From positions 2,962,949-3,026,948 of the forward strand of contig CM064430.1 in the NCBI GenBank assembly GCA_032690845.1: a stretch of DNA of 64,000 bases, read 5' to 3'. Positions 21,379 through 32,679 of the stretch are shown here, piece after piece. The notes beneath the pieces are model-generated. The model did no database searches, was not told the origin of the DNA, and saw only the letters and a program-made list of their open reading frames with translations. Every line of letters starts with the position of its first letter. The first letter of the stretch is position 1. This DNA comes from Eleusine coracana subsp. coracana. Its lineage: Eukaryota; Streptophyta; Magnoliopsida; Poales; Poaceae. The translations under genes and the position numbers were made by a program.

Positions 21379-23274
21379 CTACCAATAATCTTTGCATGAA
21401 CATGATCCAATTTTAAAATGGTGGAACCTACTACGATCCCTCACAATGATCTCCCGATCATAGATCTTTGATATTAACTTAATTGCTGTATGACAGTCCC
21501 CACATACCCTCAAGTTCTTCACTATCCTGATAGGAGTCCCAGGAAGAGACTTCAGCAAGGCAAAAGCAATGGCCAACCTCTCGCTGTGGTAGTTTAAGGC
21601 GGTCACTTTCTCTTCCTCCTCGATATCTGCCAATACATTACTTGTATGGGGGACATAACCTTCACGTCTCAATTTCTCAGCCATCTCAGCAAGCATTTGG
21701 TAGATCTGTTCGCTCTCAGGATGTGACCTGTCACCCATAACAAACTCATATACAGCGTTACGGAACTCCACAAGACTACGCCCAGGGTTCTTCCTCACAC
21801 CATCCTTGATCATTGTTTTCCTGAGCACATGAACATCTGCCCACCTGCCAACAGCAGCATAAAGGTTTGAGAGGATAACATAGTCGCCACTGTGCCCAGG
21901 GTCAAGCTCAACCAGCCGTTCCCAAGCTGCCTCCCCAAGTTCCAGCTTCTTGTACATTGCACAAGCACCCAACAAGGTCCGCCACACAACAGCATTGGGC
22001 TCCAGAGGCATGGTATTGATATAATCATAGGCTTGCTCCACTTTTCCAGCTCTCCCCAACAGATCTACCATACACCCCAAATGCTCAATCTTCGGTGTAA
22101 TTCCGTATTCCTTCTTCATCCTATCGAAATACATAAAACCATCGTCGACCAGCCCGCAGTGGCTGCAAGCGTACAGCACTCCCACCATGGTGATTTCAGT
22201 CGGCACAAGCTTCTCCTTCTCCATCACACTGAACAACTCAAGTGCCTCCTTCCCAAAGCCATTCACTGCCAAGCCCACGATCAACGACGTCCAAGAGACA
22301 ACAGTTCGCTCAGTCCCCATTTCTTCAAACACCCTTCTTGCATCCTCCACACCACCACATTTAGCATACAAATCAATCAGGGCGTTTCCCACATGCGAGT
22401 TCTCGACCAGTCCAACCTTTGTCAGATAGGTGTGCACCCTTCTGCCTAGAGCGAGGGCACCCATCTCGGCACACGCTGTCAAAACACTGACCATTGTGAA
22501 CCCATCCGGCACGAACTCCACATCCATCATCTCCCGGAAAACAGTAAGCACCTCGTTGGGGCGGCCATTAGCGGCGAACCCGTTGAGCATCGAGTTCCAG
22601 GACACGAGGTTGCGCTCGCGCACGGGTATTTCATCGAACACCCTGTGCGCGCTCTCGAACAGCCCGCAGGCGCCGTAGAGGTGGACGAGCGAGTTCTTGA
22701 CGAACACGAGCCCGGCGAGCCCGTTCTTGGCGGCCTCGGCGTGGACGCGCTCCCCGTCGCGGAGGGACAGGAGGCGCGCGCACGCCTGGAGTAGCGGCGG
22801 GTAGGTGTGCGTGTCGGGCGGCGCGAGGCGGCGGGCGTGGAGCGCGAGGGCCAGGCGCGGGCGGGCCGAGGACGCGGCAATGCGGAGGACGGTGTTGAGG
22901 GAGAAGGGGTCGGTGTTGGGGACGACGCGGGAGAGGACTGCGACGGCGTAGCGCAGCGGCGGCGGGGAGGAGGAGGAGCGGAGGGAGGCGAGGTGGAAGA
23001 GGAGGTGCTTGGCGAGGAGCGGGTGGGAGGGCGGCACGCCGGCGCGGAGCGCGCGCGCGTGGAGCTGCTTGGCGGCGGAGAGGGATGGTGAGGCGAGGTG
23101 GAGGCGGAGGAGCGCGACGCAGTGCCGCAGCGCCGGGTGCGTCGACGGCGTCCTCCCGCCGGCGGCGTCGAGCATGGGGCGGTGGTGAAGGCGGGGTTTT
23201 CGTTTTCGTTTTTGGCCTAATTTCGAACGACCAGACAAATTGGGTGCCCAACGTAGCTCAAAAAAGGTTTCCAC
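21379..23274 (-). CDS. DYW-class pentatricopeptide repeat protein
   Basis: Intronless, 631 residues from the upstream ATG at 23274; a second in-frame ATG at 23175 (MLDAAGGRTPST) gives 598 residues and may be the real start, since the first 33 residues (METFFELRWAP...) look unlike a leader. PLS-type repeats run from about residue 150: VSWNSMLNGFAANGRPNEVL, GNALIDLYAKCGGVEDARRV, VSWTSLIVGLAVNGFGKEAL. E and E+ regions and a DYW domain follow, with PGRSLVE (PG box), HSERLA, CGDCH and the terminal CSCKDYW. HxE plus CxxCH is the cytidine-deaminase zinc site, so the protein probably performs C-to-U RNA editing in chloroplast or mitochondrion, with the repeats choosing the site. It resembles the At4g21065 type by recollection. 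The 5' third is extremely GC-rich (22600-23200), the rest moderate. Confidence 0.93.
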   Translation of the reverse strand: METFFELRWAPNLSGRSKLGQKRKRKPRLHHRPMLDAAGGRTPSTHPALRHCVALLRLHLASPSLSAAKQLHARALRAGVPPSHPLLAKHLLFHLASLRSSSSPPPLRYAVAVLSRVVPNTDPFSLNTVLRIAASSARPRLALALHARRLAPPDTHTYPPLLQACARLLSLRDGERVHAEAAKNGLAGLVFVKNSLVHLYGACGLFESAHRVFDEIPVRERNLVSWNSMLNGFAANGRPNEVLTVFREMMDVEFVPDGFTMVSVLTACAEMGALALGRRVHTYLTKVGLVENSHVGNALIDLYAKCGGVEDARRVFEEMGTERTVVSWTSLIVGLAVNGFGKEALELFSVMEKEKLVPTEITMVGVLYACSHCGLVDDGFMYFDRMKKEYGITPKIEHLGCMVDLLGRAGKVEQAYDYINTMPLEPNAVVWRTLLGACAMYKKLELGEAAWERLVELDPGHSGDYVILSNLYAAVGRWADVHVLRKTMIKDGVRKNPGRSLVEFRNAVYEFVMGDRSHPESEQIYQMLAEMAEKLRREGYVPHTSNVLADIEEEEKVTALNYHSERLAIAFALLKSLPGTPIRIVKNLRVCGDCHTAIKLISKIYDREIIVRDRSRFHHFKIGSCSCKDYW

Positions 23275-23728
23275 TGACCAAGTTTGACTAGATTTTGTTT
23301 AACTACACCTAGAACTAGAAAGCGAGCCACATTTGTACAGATATGTGAAATCAAGGAGTCAACCGAGACAGCAGCCATTTGACAGCATAAACTTCTAGCA
23401 GCAAACAAAAATGACACAGGAATAATTCTGTTAAACTTTTACAGAGCATCCATCAAACCGACTCCAGATTTGCTCTGCAGCAATACGCGCAGATAATGTA
23501 CACTAACCACACACGCAACGCTAGAAACGACCAGAAACTAAACAGCCCAAATATCCACACAAGCTACCTACAATAAACCACATGTTCAGTAGGCAATCAG
23601 CAAATATGTATGTACATTTCACATCAGTTAACACAAGTTCACAGGGTTCACGTAGAATTCATCACAAATACTGCATAAATTTGACAATGACTGTCCAGAT
23701 CATCTTCAGCACGTTCTGATGGATGCAG
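23275..23728. other. Short intergenic, PPR promoter and ERD4 3' UTR
   Basis: The PPR gene reads leftwards from about 23274 and the ERD4-type gene ends at 23729, so this 454-bp gap must hold the PPR promoter and the ERD4 3' UTR. No distinct elements were recognised. Confidence 0.5.
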
Positions 23729-26700
23729 CTAAATGGATGGAGCTCTAGATGTGGTGTGAGACTGAGCATCTTCGAAAACATCCAGATCCTCGAGCTTATC
23801 TGGCTTCAAACAGGGCGGTATGTATGCGCTGTAGATGGCCTCCATGTTTGGTCTTTCCTTCAGCTCATGCTGCGCAACCTCCAGAGGAGTCTTGGTGAAC
23901 GATGGGTAGAAGCGCATGTGGCAGATGTAGGCAAAGATGATGCTCATTGGGAGAAGGGGCACAAGAATAGGTGAATAGTAGAACTTTTTGAGGGGGATGA
24001 CACCGATCATGGTGATTTGGTAAACCACCAGAGCTGCAATGATCCTGTTGTGCATGTGTGGCCACATTCGACCATTGCTCTCATAGCTTGGAACGTAAAC
24101 TCTCAGAACCTGCATGGGAAGAAAAGTACGGTAAATACCATCACATATACCAGGCATTTGCATAACAGAAGGAGACACCCTTTTTGGAAAGAATATTGCA
24201 CGGAATTGATTGGTTGATTGCAAGAGGTATAGAGCATAATCTCACCTGATTTTTTGCCACAAGCCATCCAAGAGCGAAGTATACAACGCCGAAAGGAATA
24301 ATCAAAGGTGCAATAACTGAATAGCACAGCACAACTGTTGTAATGAGCATGTCATTTGGAACTCTGGTGTTGTAGCTTAGGTTTCCTGGAGCCCATGCTG
24401 CTTTCACTTCATCTTCAGTCTTGCACAAGTACTTCCTTTTCAGGTGGAAAATGATGAAAGGAACAATGCGAGAAAGCTCAAGGCCATAGCCAACAAAGAA
24501 TCTGTCAAGGTCAACAATAAAAACAGTTATATTCTCTTTTGAATGAAACTCAGACATGTACAGAATGAAAATTGGAACGAGTAAGGCACATGGGAATTAC
24601 TTCAATGCAACAAAGGTGAGGAAGAAAGTTGCACTTCTTGGCAGGCTATTGGCAAGCATACCCACAATCTGAGTCGGGCTATTGATAAGTGTTGTCAACG
24701 AGTTAAACAATGTGCTTCCAATTGTATAGCCAAGGAAGACATTGAAAACAATGAAATAGAAGTACTTTCCAGATGCCGCCCTGACTGCATGGCTATGCGA
24801 AGGAATCCCCTCGGATTTTGAGAGAAACAGAAGAAGAGAAGGCAACAAGGCAAGGAACACAATAAGTGCAAGTTGGGGCAGGTAAGCCTGTAAGACAGTC
24901 TTAATTGCTGGTTGGTCCACCACCACCTTCAGGAAGGGCAGCTTCTCCCTCAGTTTTTCCAGTGTTGTAACAGCAGCGATAATCCCAAGAGGAATTGTAT
25001 AGAAAAGTACAATAAGAAAGACGATGAAATAGACCACAACTTGTCTGATTTGCCTTTCATATATCTTCCTCGAAAGATTGGGCCATATTATATCACGTGG
25101 TTCAGGAGCTTCCATAACAGTCCATTTATCAAACACCTGAGCATGGAGAGTCTGAGATGCAGAAGCTGCAGCAGATCTGCTATTGAAGAAGACAAGGGCA
25201 GCAGGCTGCTGCTTCTCTCGAAGGGTAGCCTTCTGTTCTGCTTCCAGTTCTGGCACCAACTCCTTAATTTTTTCATTACAATACTCAATAGTGTCAACCT
25301 TTGTACCAATGAGACCAAGAAATCCAGTCCTATGAGTAGGTCTAGTGCCCTCAGGTTTGCTTGCAGTTTTTGACGCTGCATAGACAACTTCAGCGCGGGC
25401 GATTTTTCTTTTGTGATTTTCAATCTCTTGGTAAATTTTATCAGCCTGCAATGCAATGCAATGTGATCAGATCAGAAGAGAACCCTCTTCCCCTTCTTAA
25501 TTGGGTATCTTTATACAAAGTCTTTTTCATGTGTCACAAGCAGATCGCAAACATAGCAAAGGGGCAAAGGGGAAGCATCAAAGAGAGGAAGCACCTTTTT
25601 GTGGTCTGTCACAACCAATGATCTGTAGAAGGTGTTAGGGTGAAGTGCTCGGAAGTATGAGTCCACTGAGTCCTTTATAGTTTCACCTGAACGGGGTTTG
25701 GGAACATCTCTCACCAACACTGCAAACTCCTCTGGTTTAATATCTGGAGTTGATCTTGCTGTAGCCCTTAAGTCTGAGACATGTCTGTAGGATTTCCATA
25801 ATACGAAATAGGTCACAAAGGAAACCCAATAGACTGCCAACAGAAATGCCCATAGCCTCATACTACTTTCCTGCAGAGTGTGTTAAAACATGGTGAGGTC
25901 AGCTGTCGGTTTTTTTTAAAAACATAATTGTGATTTGTGAGTAAAACATATCATGTTCAGGATGGCTAATGATAGCCTCAACCAGAGAGTTCAAAAGCCA
26001 ATGTCTATTGGCACATAAAAACACTAGCTACTGCCTTTATTAACATTCCATTATATTCCGTCAAGTTTCAGATGATTATTTAAATTATAGATATTATAGT
26101 ATGTTAAAAAAGGTCTATATAGGGCAATCAAGCTCTAACTTTCATTTTAACCACAAGCACAGGAGTGCTAATAAGAGGAAGAGTAACCAAATATCTCGAA
26201 TTGATCTCTACTAATACAAACTTTAAAAATGATGGGCTTGATAGAAGAGTAAGCACTAAGGAGCTGCTGCTAAGACAGTAGTTATCGTGGTTTGATGAAC
26301 AATACATTCAATAGTGCTGATAATATACCCACAACATAAACACTCATGATTCTGGTGGTTAACAGTCTGAATCCTGATTCAATTTGAATAATATGTTCCA
26401 GAGTCAATTTGATGAAACAGTCAACCTCAAATGGCCCTAGTGCTAAGCTGTTTAATAGGACTGTCCTGTTGTTATTCATGGCAACAGACAACTGGAAATG
26501 TTTGATACCTGAACATTGCCCAATGCAAGTATTTCAATCTGCGAGAAGTTCTGAGCTGACTTATTCTTGTTAGCAGACAGTTCCAGGGCATGGTCAGTTC
26601 CAGCAATCGGGAGGAGAACTGGAAGCAACACCATCCCAGAGAGTACCAAGATCGCCAACACTGCAACATAAAACAAAAGGGAGTCAAACAATTGCTAACA

Positions 26701-27807
26701 GTCATGAGTCATCCCAAGTTTACACCGCAGAGTAAATGCGCCCTCTTATCTAGGTATTTTTCCTCACCACCTTGGTTACTGCAGGCAATAAAAATTTCAA
26801 GGAGGATACGGGGAAACAGCATATTGTCACAAATCAATCAACATGCAAACAAAAAAGAGACTATCGGATTTTTACAAGAAAATCCTATACGAAAATGGGG
26901 GGAAGCATCTGCATCTTTGAAACGGAAAATCTCAGTACAGGAGCACCTATATCATAAGGCAAATCACAAAAGGGAAATTCAACATAAGTTAGAAAATATT
27001 GTGAGAAAACGATCCATTCTTTTCACAAAAAGGTACGGTAATCTTTTTGAAGCAAAAATACCCCTAGAACTCCTATCAAAAATTAATCACTAGAAAAGCT
27101 AGGATTTGTTCATAAACAACAGCCAAACTACTTTTGGAACGGATGAATAACCACAGAGCACACAAATCAATCAACATGCAAACAAAAAAGAGACTGTCCA
27201 ATTTTTACAAGAAAATCCTTTACGAAAATGGGGGAAAGCATCTGCATCTTTGAAACGGAAAATCTCAGTACAGGAGCACCTATCATAAGACGAATCAGAA
27301 AAATGAAATTTAACACAAGATAGAAAATCTAGTACGAAAAATAATCCATTCTTTTCACTAAAAAAAGTACAACAATCATTTTGAAGCTTCAAAAATAACA
27401 TACCACTAGAGTTCCTAGCAAAAAACAAATTAATCCCTAGACAAGCTAGGATATGTTCATAACCAACAGCTAGACTACTCTTGGAACCAATGAATAACTG
27501 CAGAGGCGCAGAGCAGACAGTGGCTGGCCTTACCGGAGGAGAGGAAGACTAGGTAGACGGCGGCGTCGACCCCTCCTGCGGCGACGACGTCCGGCTCAGA
27601 GGCGGAGATGGCGTCGCGGATCCAGCCCACGGGGCTGCGCGTCCCGCGGCGGCGGCCTTCCCATGGGTCGAGCCCGCGCAGCAGGAGGTTCGGGTAGTAC
27701 ACCGGCGCGTTCCCGGGGCGGCGCGACAGCCACGTGAACACCAGCACTAGCGCGACGAAGATGACGAACGACGTCAGCAGCGACGTTATGAACGACGAGA
27801 GGTCCAT
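23729..27807 (-). CDS. ERD4: CSC1-like protein ERD4 (OSCA3-type mechanosensitive channel)
   Basis: Six minus-strand exons: 27807-27534, 26660-26509, 25870-25595, 25445-24601, 24501-24246 and 24109-23729; phases agree throughout and give 727 residues, the usual family length. The protein begins MDLSSFITSLLTSF with a first membrane helix, then WLSRRPGNAPVYYPN. TM helices follow at VLAILVLSGMVLLPVLLP and RLWAFLLAVYWVSFVTYFV. A large cytosolic loop includes FAVLVRDVP and the RNA-recognition-like fold. The DUF221 (RSN1_7TM) channel core spans about residues 380-640 (WPNLSRKIYERQIRQ, FFLTFVALKFFVGYGLELSR). The C-terminus is acidic. Arabidopsis ERD4 is dehydration-induced; OSCA proteins are osmotic- or stretch-gated Ca2+-permeable channels. 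Function here is by homology. Intron 1 carries a 332-bp tandem duplication. The 5' UTR side has a short CTTCCG repeat. Confidence 0.94.
26829..27515. repeat. 332-bp tandem duplication in ERD4 intron 1
   Basis: Two copies, 26829-27160 and 27161-about 27515, share long identical blocks (CAATCAACATGCAAAC, AAGCATCTGCATCTTTGAAA, CTCAGTACAGGAGCACCTAT). Some small indels separate them. The second copy ends about 18 bp from the intron's 5' splice site. Confidence 0.88.
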
Positions 27808-27828
27808 CCCGCCGCAGCCTGCTGCTGC

Positions 27829-27858
27829 TCCCGCTTCCGCTTCCGCTTCCGCTTCCTC
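27829..27858. repeat. CTTCCG hexanucleotide microsatellite in ERD4 5' UTR
   Basis: About four and a half tandem copies of CTTCCG lie 20-50 bp upstream of the ERD4 start codon (on its opposite strand GAAGCG/CGGAAG), so they are probably transcribed in the leader. Confidence 0.7.
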
Positions 27859-30800
27859 AAGCTGCTGGTTCTCGGCTCTGAACCCCTGGCGCGGTGGTGC
27901 TTAGCGGCGGAGGGGATGATTAGCGAGAGGCATTAGCGAGGGTGGGTGCGGTTAATGAGGGAAGGAAAGCATTGGATGCTGCGGTGTGGAGGTTGCCAAA
28001 TGAAGGAACTGCTGATGGGGGACAGCAAGGGGAGAAGAAGGAAGGAAGGGATGATGGGACGAGGGAGTCGGCAAATGTCCGGATTGCCCCTGTCTCTCTG
28101 TTCTGTTTTGGGTTCTACGCTTTGCTGTTCTTTAATTTTTTTTTTTTCCGTCCCCAGTTCAAAGCTTTGCACTGTCTTTTTGGTTTTTCGTTGCAGTAGA
28201 CTTTTGCTTTTTGCAAAGGGAACTGGGATCATCTTTTGACTTGTTAACCGAGTTACCATTTTACCCTTGGCAGTCGCAAGCTCACATGGTTCATACGAGA
28301 AAAATGCTCTGCTACTCAACACGTGCCAAGCAAGGTTTGTTTGTAACGCGTAACGTCAACCAGAAAACAAAAGAGATCCAAGAAAAGAAAAATCATGTTC
28401 CTGAGTCTAATCTGTGTTCCACAACACGTAAAGCACACATGTTTCGAGGAACAACGTTATATTTTGTGATGAACCTAGAGATGTGCTCAAGTCATACAAT
28501 GTGAATTATAAGTGCAACAACTCAATTTTCCTTGGTAGAGCAAACGTGTATGTGGCAACAAGTAATAATGTGTGCAAACTTTCTCGATTTGAAGACATAC
28601 TGTTTTGATGGTAGCACGAAATGAGCAAAACCTTGATTGGAGCATGTGTCCGTTGACAAAGGAGCACGTATAGTGTCTTGCAACAACCTAGCTATAAATA
28701 TGTTGATTCATGAACTCGAAAAAGAAAAAGAAAAAAAAAAGATATATATGGGGTTCATGTTTCTCGTGGATATTGACAAACTAGGATGGTGGTACGTTGA
28801 TGTGTAATTAAGAATTTAAGATGTTGCGGGACATACACTGAATACTGCGCATCATCCAAAACATGTTGATTTCGCTGTGTCATGCGTGTCAGGTAGGATC
28901 CACTAATAACTAAACACAAACAGGGAGGCTAATTAACCTTAGAGCTCGCTTGTTCCATCTAAACAATTACAGTCCAGATGTGAGTACTGAGTAGTACATG
29001 CTGAGCTGTTTTAAAAAGCCAAGATCTGTCGCGTTCAAGCCAGCCCAAACTCGGCACGAGAAGAGAAGGGAACGAGATGGATGGGTCCTCGGCCTCCGGG
29101 CACCGGCCCACGTGGCGCGGGGCAGCGGGCGGCACGCGTTCGTTGATCTTGGGCTATTGGCCAGCAGCGCACGGCCGACACTCGCGAGGGCATTTCCGTC
29201 CGACGAGTTTTCAGGGGAGAAGAAGGCGGCTCATCTGCGGATAAGACGCTGCCGCGTGGGCCCGCGCGAACTCCCGGGGCACAGCACCGCGTTCGCTTTC
29301 GCTGCGGGCCACGTGGCGGGGACCCTCCCCATGTGGTCGCGCTAACCGTCGTCACACCGAGGGATTTCGTCGCTGCCGGAGTTCAGTTTTACACCACGCC
29401 GGACGCCCACCCGCGGTGCCGCGCCCACGCCGGTTCCGTGACTTCGGCGCGCGTCGATCGGTTTTTTTTTCCTGTCAACTTGCGCTGGCGTCGTTTTCGT
29501 CTCCACAGTCGTGCTGCTTTCACGAGAGATCGATCAGTCACAGCAACAACAGCTTGTGTTGTGATCACACGAGACAAAACCACAAATACTCGAAATATTC
29601 TAAAGAAAAACACGTACAGTCGTAACTAATACAGTACTTGTTATTGATTGGGTGCAGGGCTGTAAGAAACACGAAAAATGGTGGGACGACACTTTGGCCA
29701 GTTTTTTATTGCACAGATTCTAACAGTAAGACATCAACTTTAAGATTTTGTACTATAAAATAAAAACTACATCTTTCAGTACTTAATTTTATATTATAAT
29801 TTTATATGTCTATTAAAACATTAAATTTTTACTAGGTGACCTTCAATAGTTGGTTGAGATGAAAAAAAATACTCTCAATGTACTTTTATTTTATTAAAAT
29901 AACAACTAATTAAATACAAATGAAAGACTCGTTAAAACTAGCCTTATAACCGGTGATGCATCATGAGAGAGTGGGGGGCATGTGTAGTAGTATTATTACA
30001 TTGCAAATAGCTGGGACTTAGAACTTCGTACGACAACAATTTGGAGAGACCGGGAGAGAGACAAACAAAATATTTATAGACTTTGCCAACAAGCAGAAAT
30101 AAAAAAGAATTAAGCATATGTGGTGTTACCTCTCAAAAAACAATTAGTACAAGTCTTCTTCTTCAGTGGCCTGTACTCTGACACGTTCCATGATCCCCTG
30201 CTCGCCACGTGGCGCGGGCACGCCACTTGCATTCTCGGCAGTTGGGGGCTGGCTTGGCTGCTGCCTTCCGAGTCGTACCGGGTTCGTCCACGATCAGGAT
30301 GCAATTTTGTCGGCAGTGCCTCGTCGACGAAGGCATTTGCTTTGACGAGCAGGAGGACATTTTGGTACGTGTCGGCCTGTCGGGTGATTCGGGGATCACG
30401 TACGTGCGAACTCGCATTGGCTGTTGATGGATAACATGTGTGTGTGTGCAGCCAACTAAGTTTAGCATCATCAGGAGGCAAAGATCAATCAATTATTAAA
30501 GAAACGCTCCTGTGGAACACGAGGGTATAGATAGTATTTCAAGGATTCAAATGCGTTTATAAATTTTACAGTGTGGAGAGACTGGAGGATACAGGTCATC
30601 ATCAGCGAGTAACCGATCACTTTATTTTGGTCTTATAACAAATTTCAAGAGGCACGCGCGGTGTACCTCTATGATATTTTTCTTCCTTTGCTTGTGAAAA
30701 AAGAAAATTATAAAGTAGTCGTCGTAATCATCCTCCTTTTCATGCAATTTGATAAAAAAAATATCATAGAGAACACAACAAAGCAAGTCGCCAGCTAATT

Positions 30801-31532
30801 AATTAATCGTCTTCCTTTCAAGTAGGGACTCGCAATAATTATGCGGCACGATCAGAACCTTTCGCGGCTCAGGATTGTCCATACTTCTCTTCTACTACTG
30901 TACAACGCACGCATCATGTCCTTTTCTTCAGTCCAAACAAAATAAAAATCGTTTCGAGTGGCTAACATATTGCTTCAACACGGTAAGAACCCCACGCGAT
31001 ACATGCCTCTAATCGGGCTTCGGGTGGCTGTGGCTCACATAGAAGTACGGACAGAATTTTACAAAGTTAATTAGGGAGTTGATTAATTAGATAGTAAACT
31101 ATTATTATTACCCGATAGTGTGCGCTGAATAATAATGCGTCATGAGTTGAGGACCACTCTTACGTGGCCTGCAGAGAAATATCTTCGCAACATGGTATAG
31201 TTAAACAACAACGTCATTGTCATATATCTTTCCTGTTTGGGTCCGCTAACTTGTCTATTCACGTTCTTACATTAACCGGACACTTCCTGATCGAGCTGTG
31301 CACACGTACCAAGCTTAGAAAAGAACAACAAGCAAGTAGACAAAATTAGAAGAACGAATGGACCCGTGTGCAGGATACCCCCTAACATGCTGCAACAAAA
31401 TTGTTTAACAAAATGTACAATATATGGTGGTATCTCTAAAAAAACTGATTTTGGGAATTTGTAGAAAAACTATAGGAAATAAAAAAAGTTATGCTCTCCA
31501 ACTGTTCATAATATATGGTTGTCAAATAATAA
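27859..31532. other. Large intergenic region
   Basis: No gene recognised. 27900-28250 is the ERD4 upstream region. 29030-29560 is a GC-rich island whose overlapping open frames (up to 115 codons, both strands) show no known motif and look like composition effects. 29640-31530 is AT-rich intergenic DNA with simple A/T runs. A few short overlapping frames at 30110-30490 have no family resemblance. Confidence 0.45.
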
Positions 31533-31764
31533 GGGTGTGTTCGTTTCCAACCCTCTGATTTTTAGACCTGTCCCATCGAATATTATGATACTAGTTAGGA
31601 GTATTAAATATAGATTACTGACAAAACCCAGTCCATAACCCTTCCTCTGAATGACAAGACAAATCTATTAAGACTAATTAGGTAAATATAAAACTAGTTA
31701 GGAGTTTTATATTTAATATATATTTAATAATCATATGTAGTATTTTAATGATTGATGTGACCCC
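31533..31764 (-). mobile_element. Truncated copy of the GGGTGTGTT MITE family
   Basis: The copy starts with GGGTGTGTTCGTTTCC and continues as the reverse complement of the family seen at 51427-51772 (AGACCTGTCCCATCGAATATT, TAACCCTTCCTCTGAATGAC, ATGATTGATGTGACCCC). The far terminus is missing and unrelated sequence follows. Confidence 0.8.
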
Positions 31765-32154
31765 AAAACCCACTATAATCAATTTATGTCAACTTGTTTT
31801 ATGGGTTCTAGCATCAATATATAGAAAGATTTTAAGATTGAGAGTTACTAAACACGAGCCAAATATAGCAACTAAAATGGATTCTTTTGGGATTTTGGAA
31901 ATTTATGGAGTAAATATTGAGAACTGTTGGAGATGTATTTTTATGATATATTCCTTAAATTTAGTTATAGAAAGCGTGTATTGTGAATTATTGGAGATGC
32001 TCTAAGGTGACAACCAAAATGCATGGCTGCATCAAAGTCATTTGTTTTTAAACTCCCCCAAATTACGACTTCAACTATGCCAAATTGTGCACAGTGAATC
32101 AGACTATTCAGTCATTGGATCGGCACAGTTCTTGGACAACTATTATAATCAACT
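31765..32154. other. AT-rich spacer
   Basis: Between the MITE remnant and the RNase H relic. Nothing recognised. Confidence 0.4.
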
Positions 32155-32679
32155 ATGTTCAATCGGCAAGAAAAACAACAACGGCAAAATAAATGCCATG
32201 TAGTGAAATGGAAACAACCAGGGCCGTATCAGATTAAAATAAATGTGGATGCAACTTTTTTCAAAGATGCAGAGAAGGCAGGTGTTGGAGTGGTAGCAAG
32301 GGATGAGAATGCAGTGATCTTGCTATCATCTAGTCGTGAATTGTTCAACTGCAAAGATGCTGAAGAGGCAGAGCTTTTAGCACGAAAAGAAGGCTTAAAC
32401 TTAGCAATGCAGTGAATAGAACAACCTATTATTTTGAAATCAGATTGCTTATCAGTTTGTAATGCATTGAAGGAGAAGAAAGAAAATCGATCCCATTTAG
32501 CACTGCTAATCAGGGAAGTTAAAGAGCTCATGGGAGAGCCAAGGATAGTGGGTATTAATCATTGTAATAGGAGTCAAAATTTAGTTAGTCATTTGCTAGC
32601 TAAATATAGAGCATGTGTAGAGGGTTTCACTAGAGTTTCGTTACACAAGGCACCTGACTTTGTTGCCACTGCAGTGTAG
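32155..32679 (+). pseudogene. RNase H-like (RVT_3) relic of a LINE-type retrotransposon
   Basis: Two open stretches, 32155-32415 and 32434-32679, are in the same frame and separated by one TGA at 32413. Together they spell a nearly complete RVT_3 RNase H domain: an opening WKQPGPYQIKINVDATF, GVGVVARDENAVILLSSSRE, EAELLARKEGLNLAM, then LKSDCLSVCNALKEKK and NHCNRSQNLVSHLLAKYRA. The acidic residues of the active site (Asp in NVDA, Glu in AEEAEL, Asp in KSDC) are present. This domain is typical of the 3' end of plant LINE-type elements and of derived host-like fragments. No RT was seen upstream, so it is a dead fragment or a domesticated piece with a stop. Confidence 0.8.

Noticed and set aside
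22631..23251. 206-codon Arg/Pro-rich frame overlapping the PPR gene on the same strand
   Set aside because: Out-of-frame shadow of the very GC-rich PPR 5' region; composition is not protein-like and the PPR frame is clearly real.
28998..29355. Opposing 115- and 106-codon frames in a GC-rich island
   Set aside because: Both strands are open with no motif, as expected from base composition alone.
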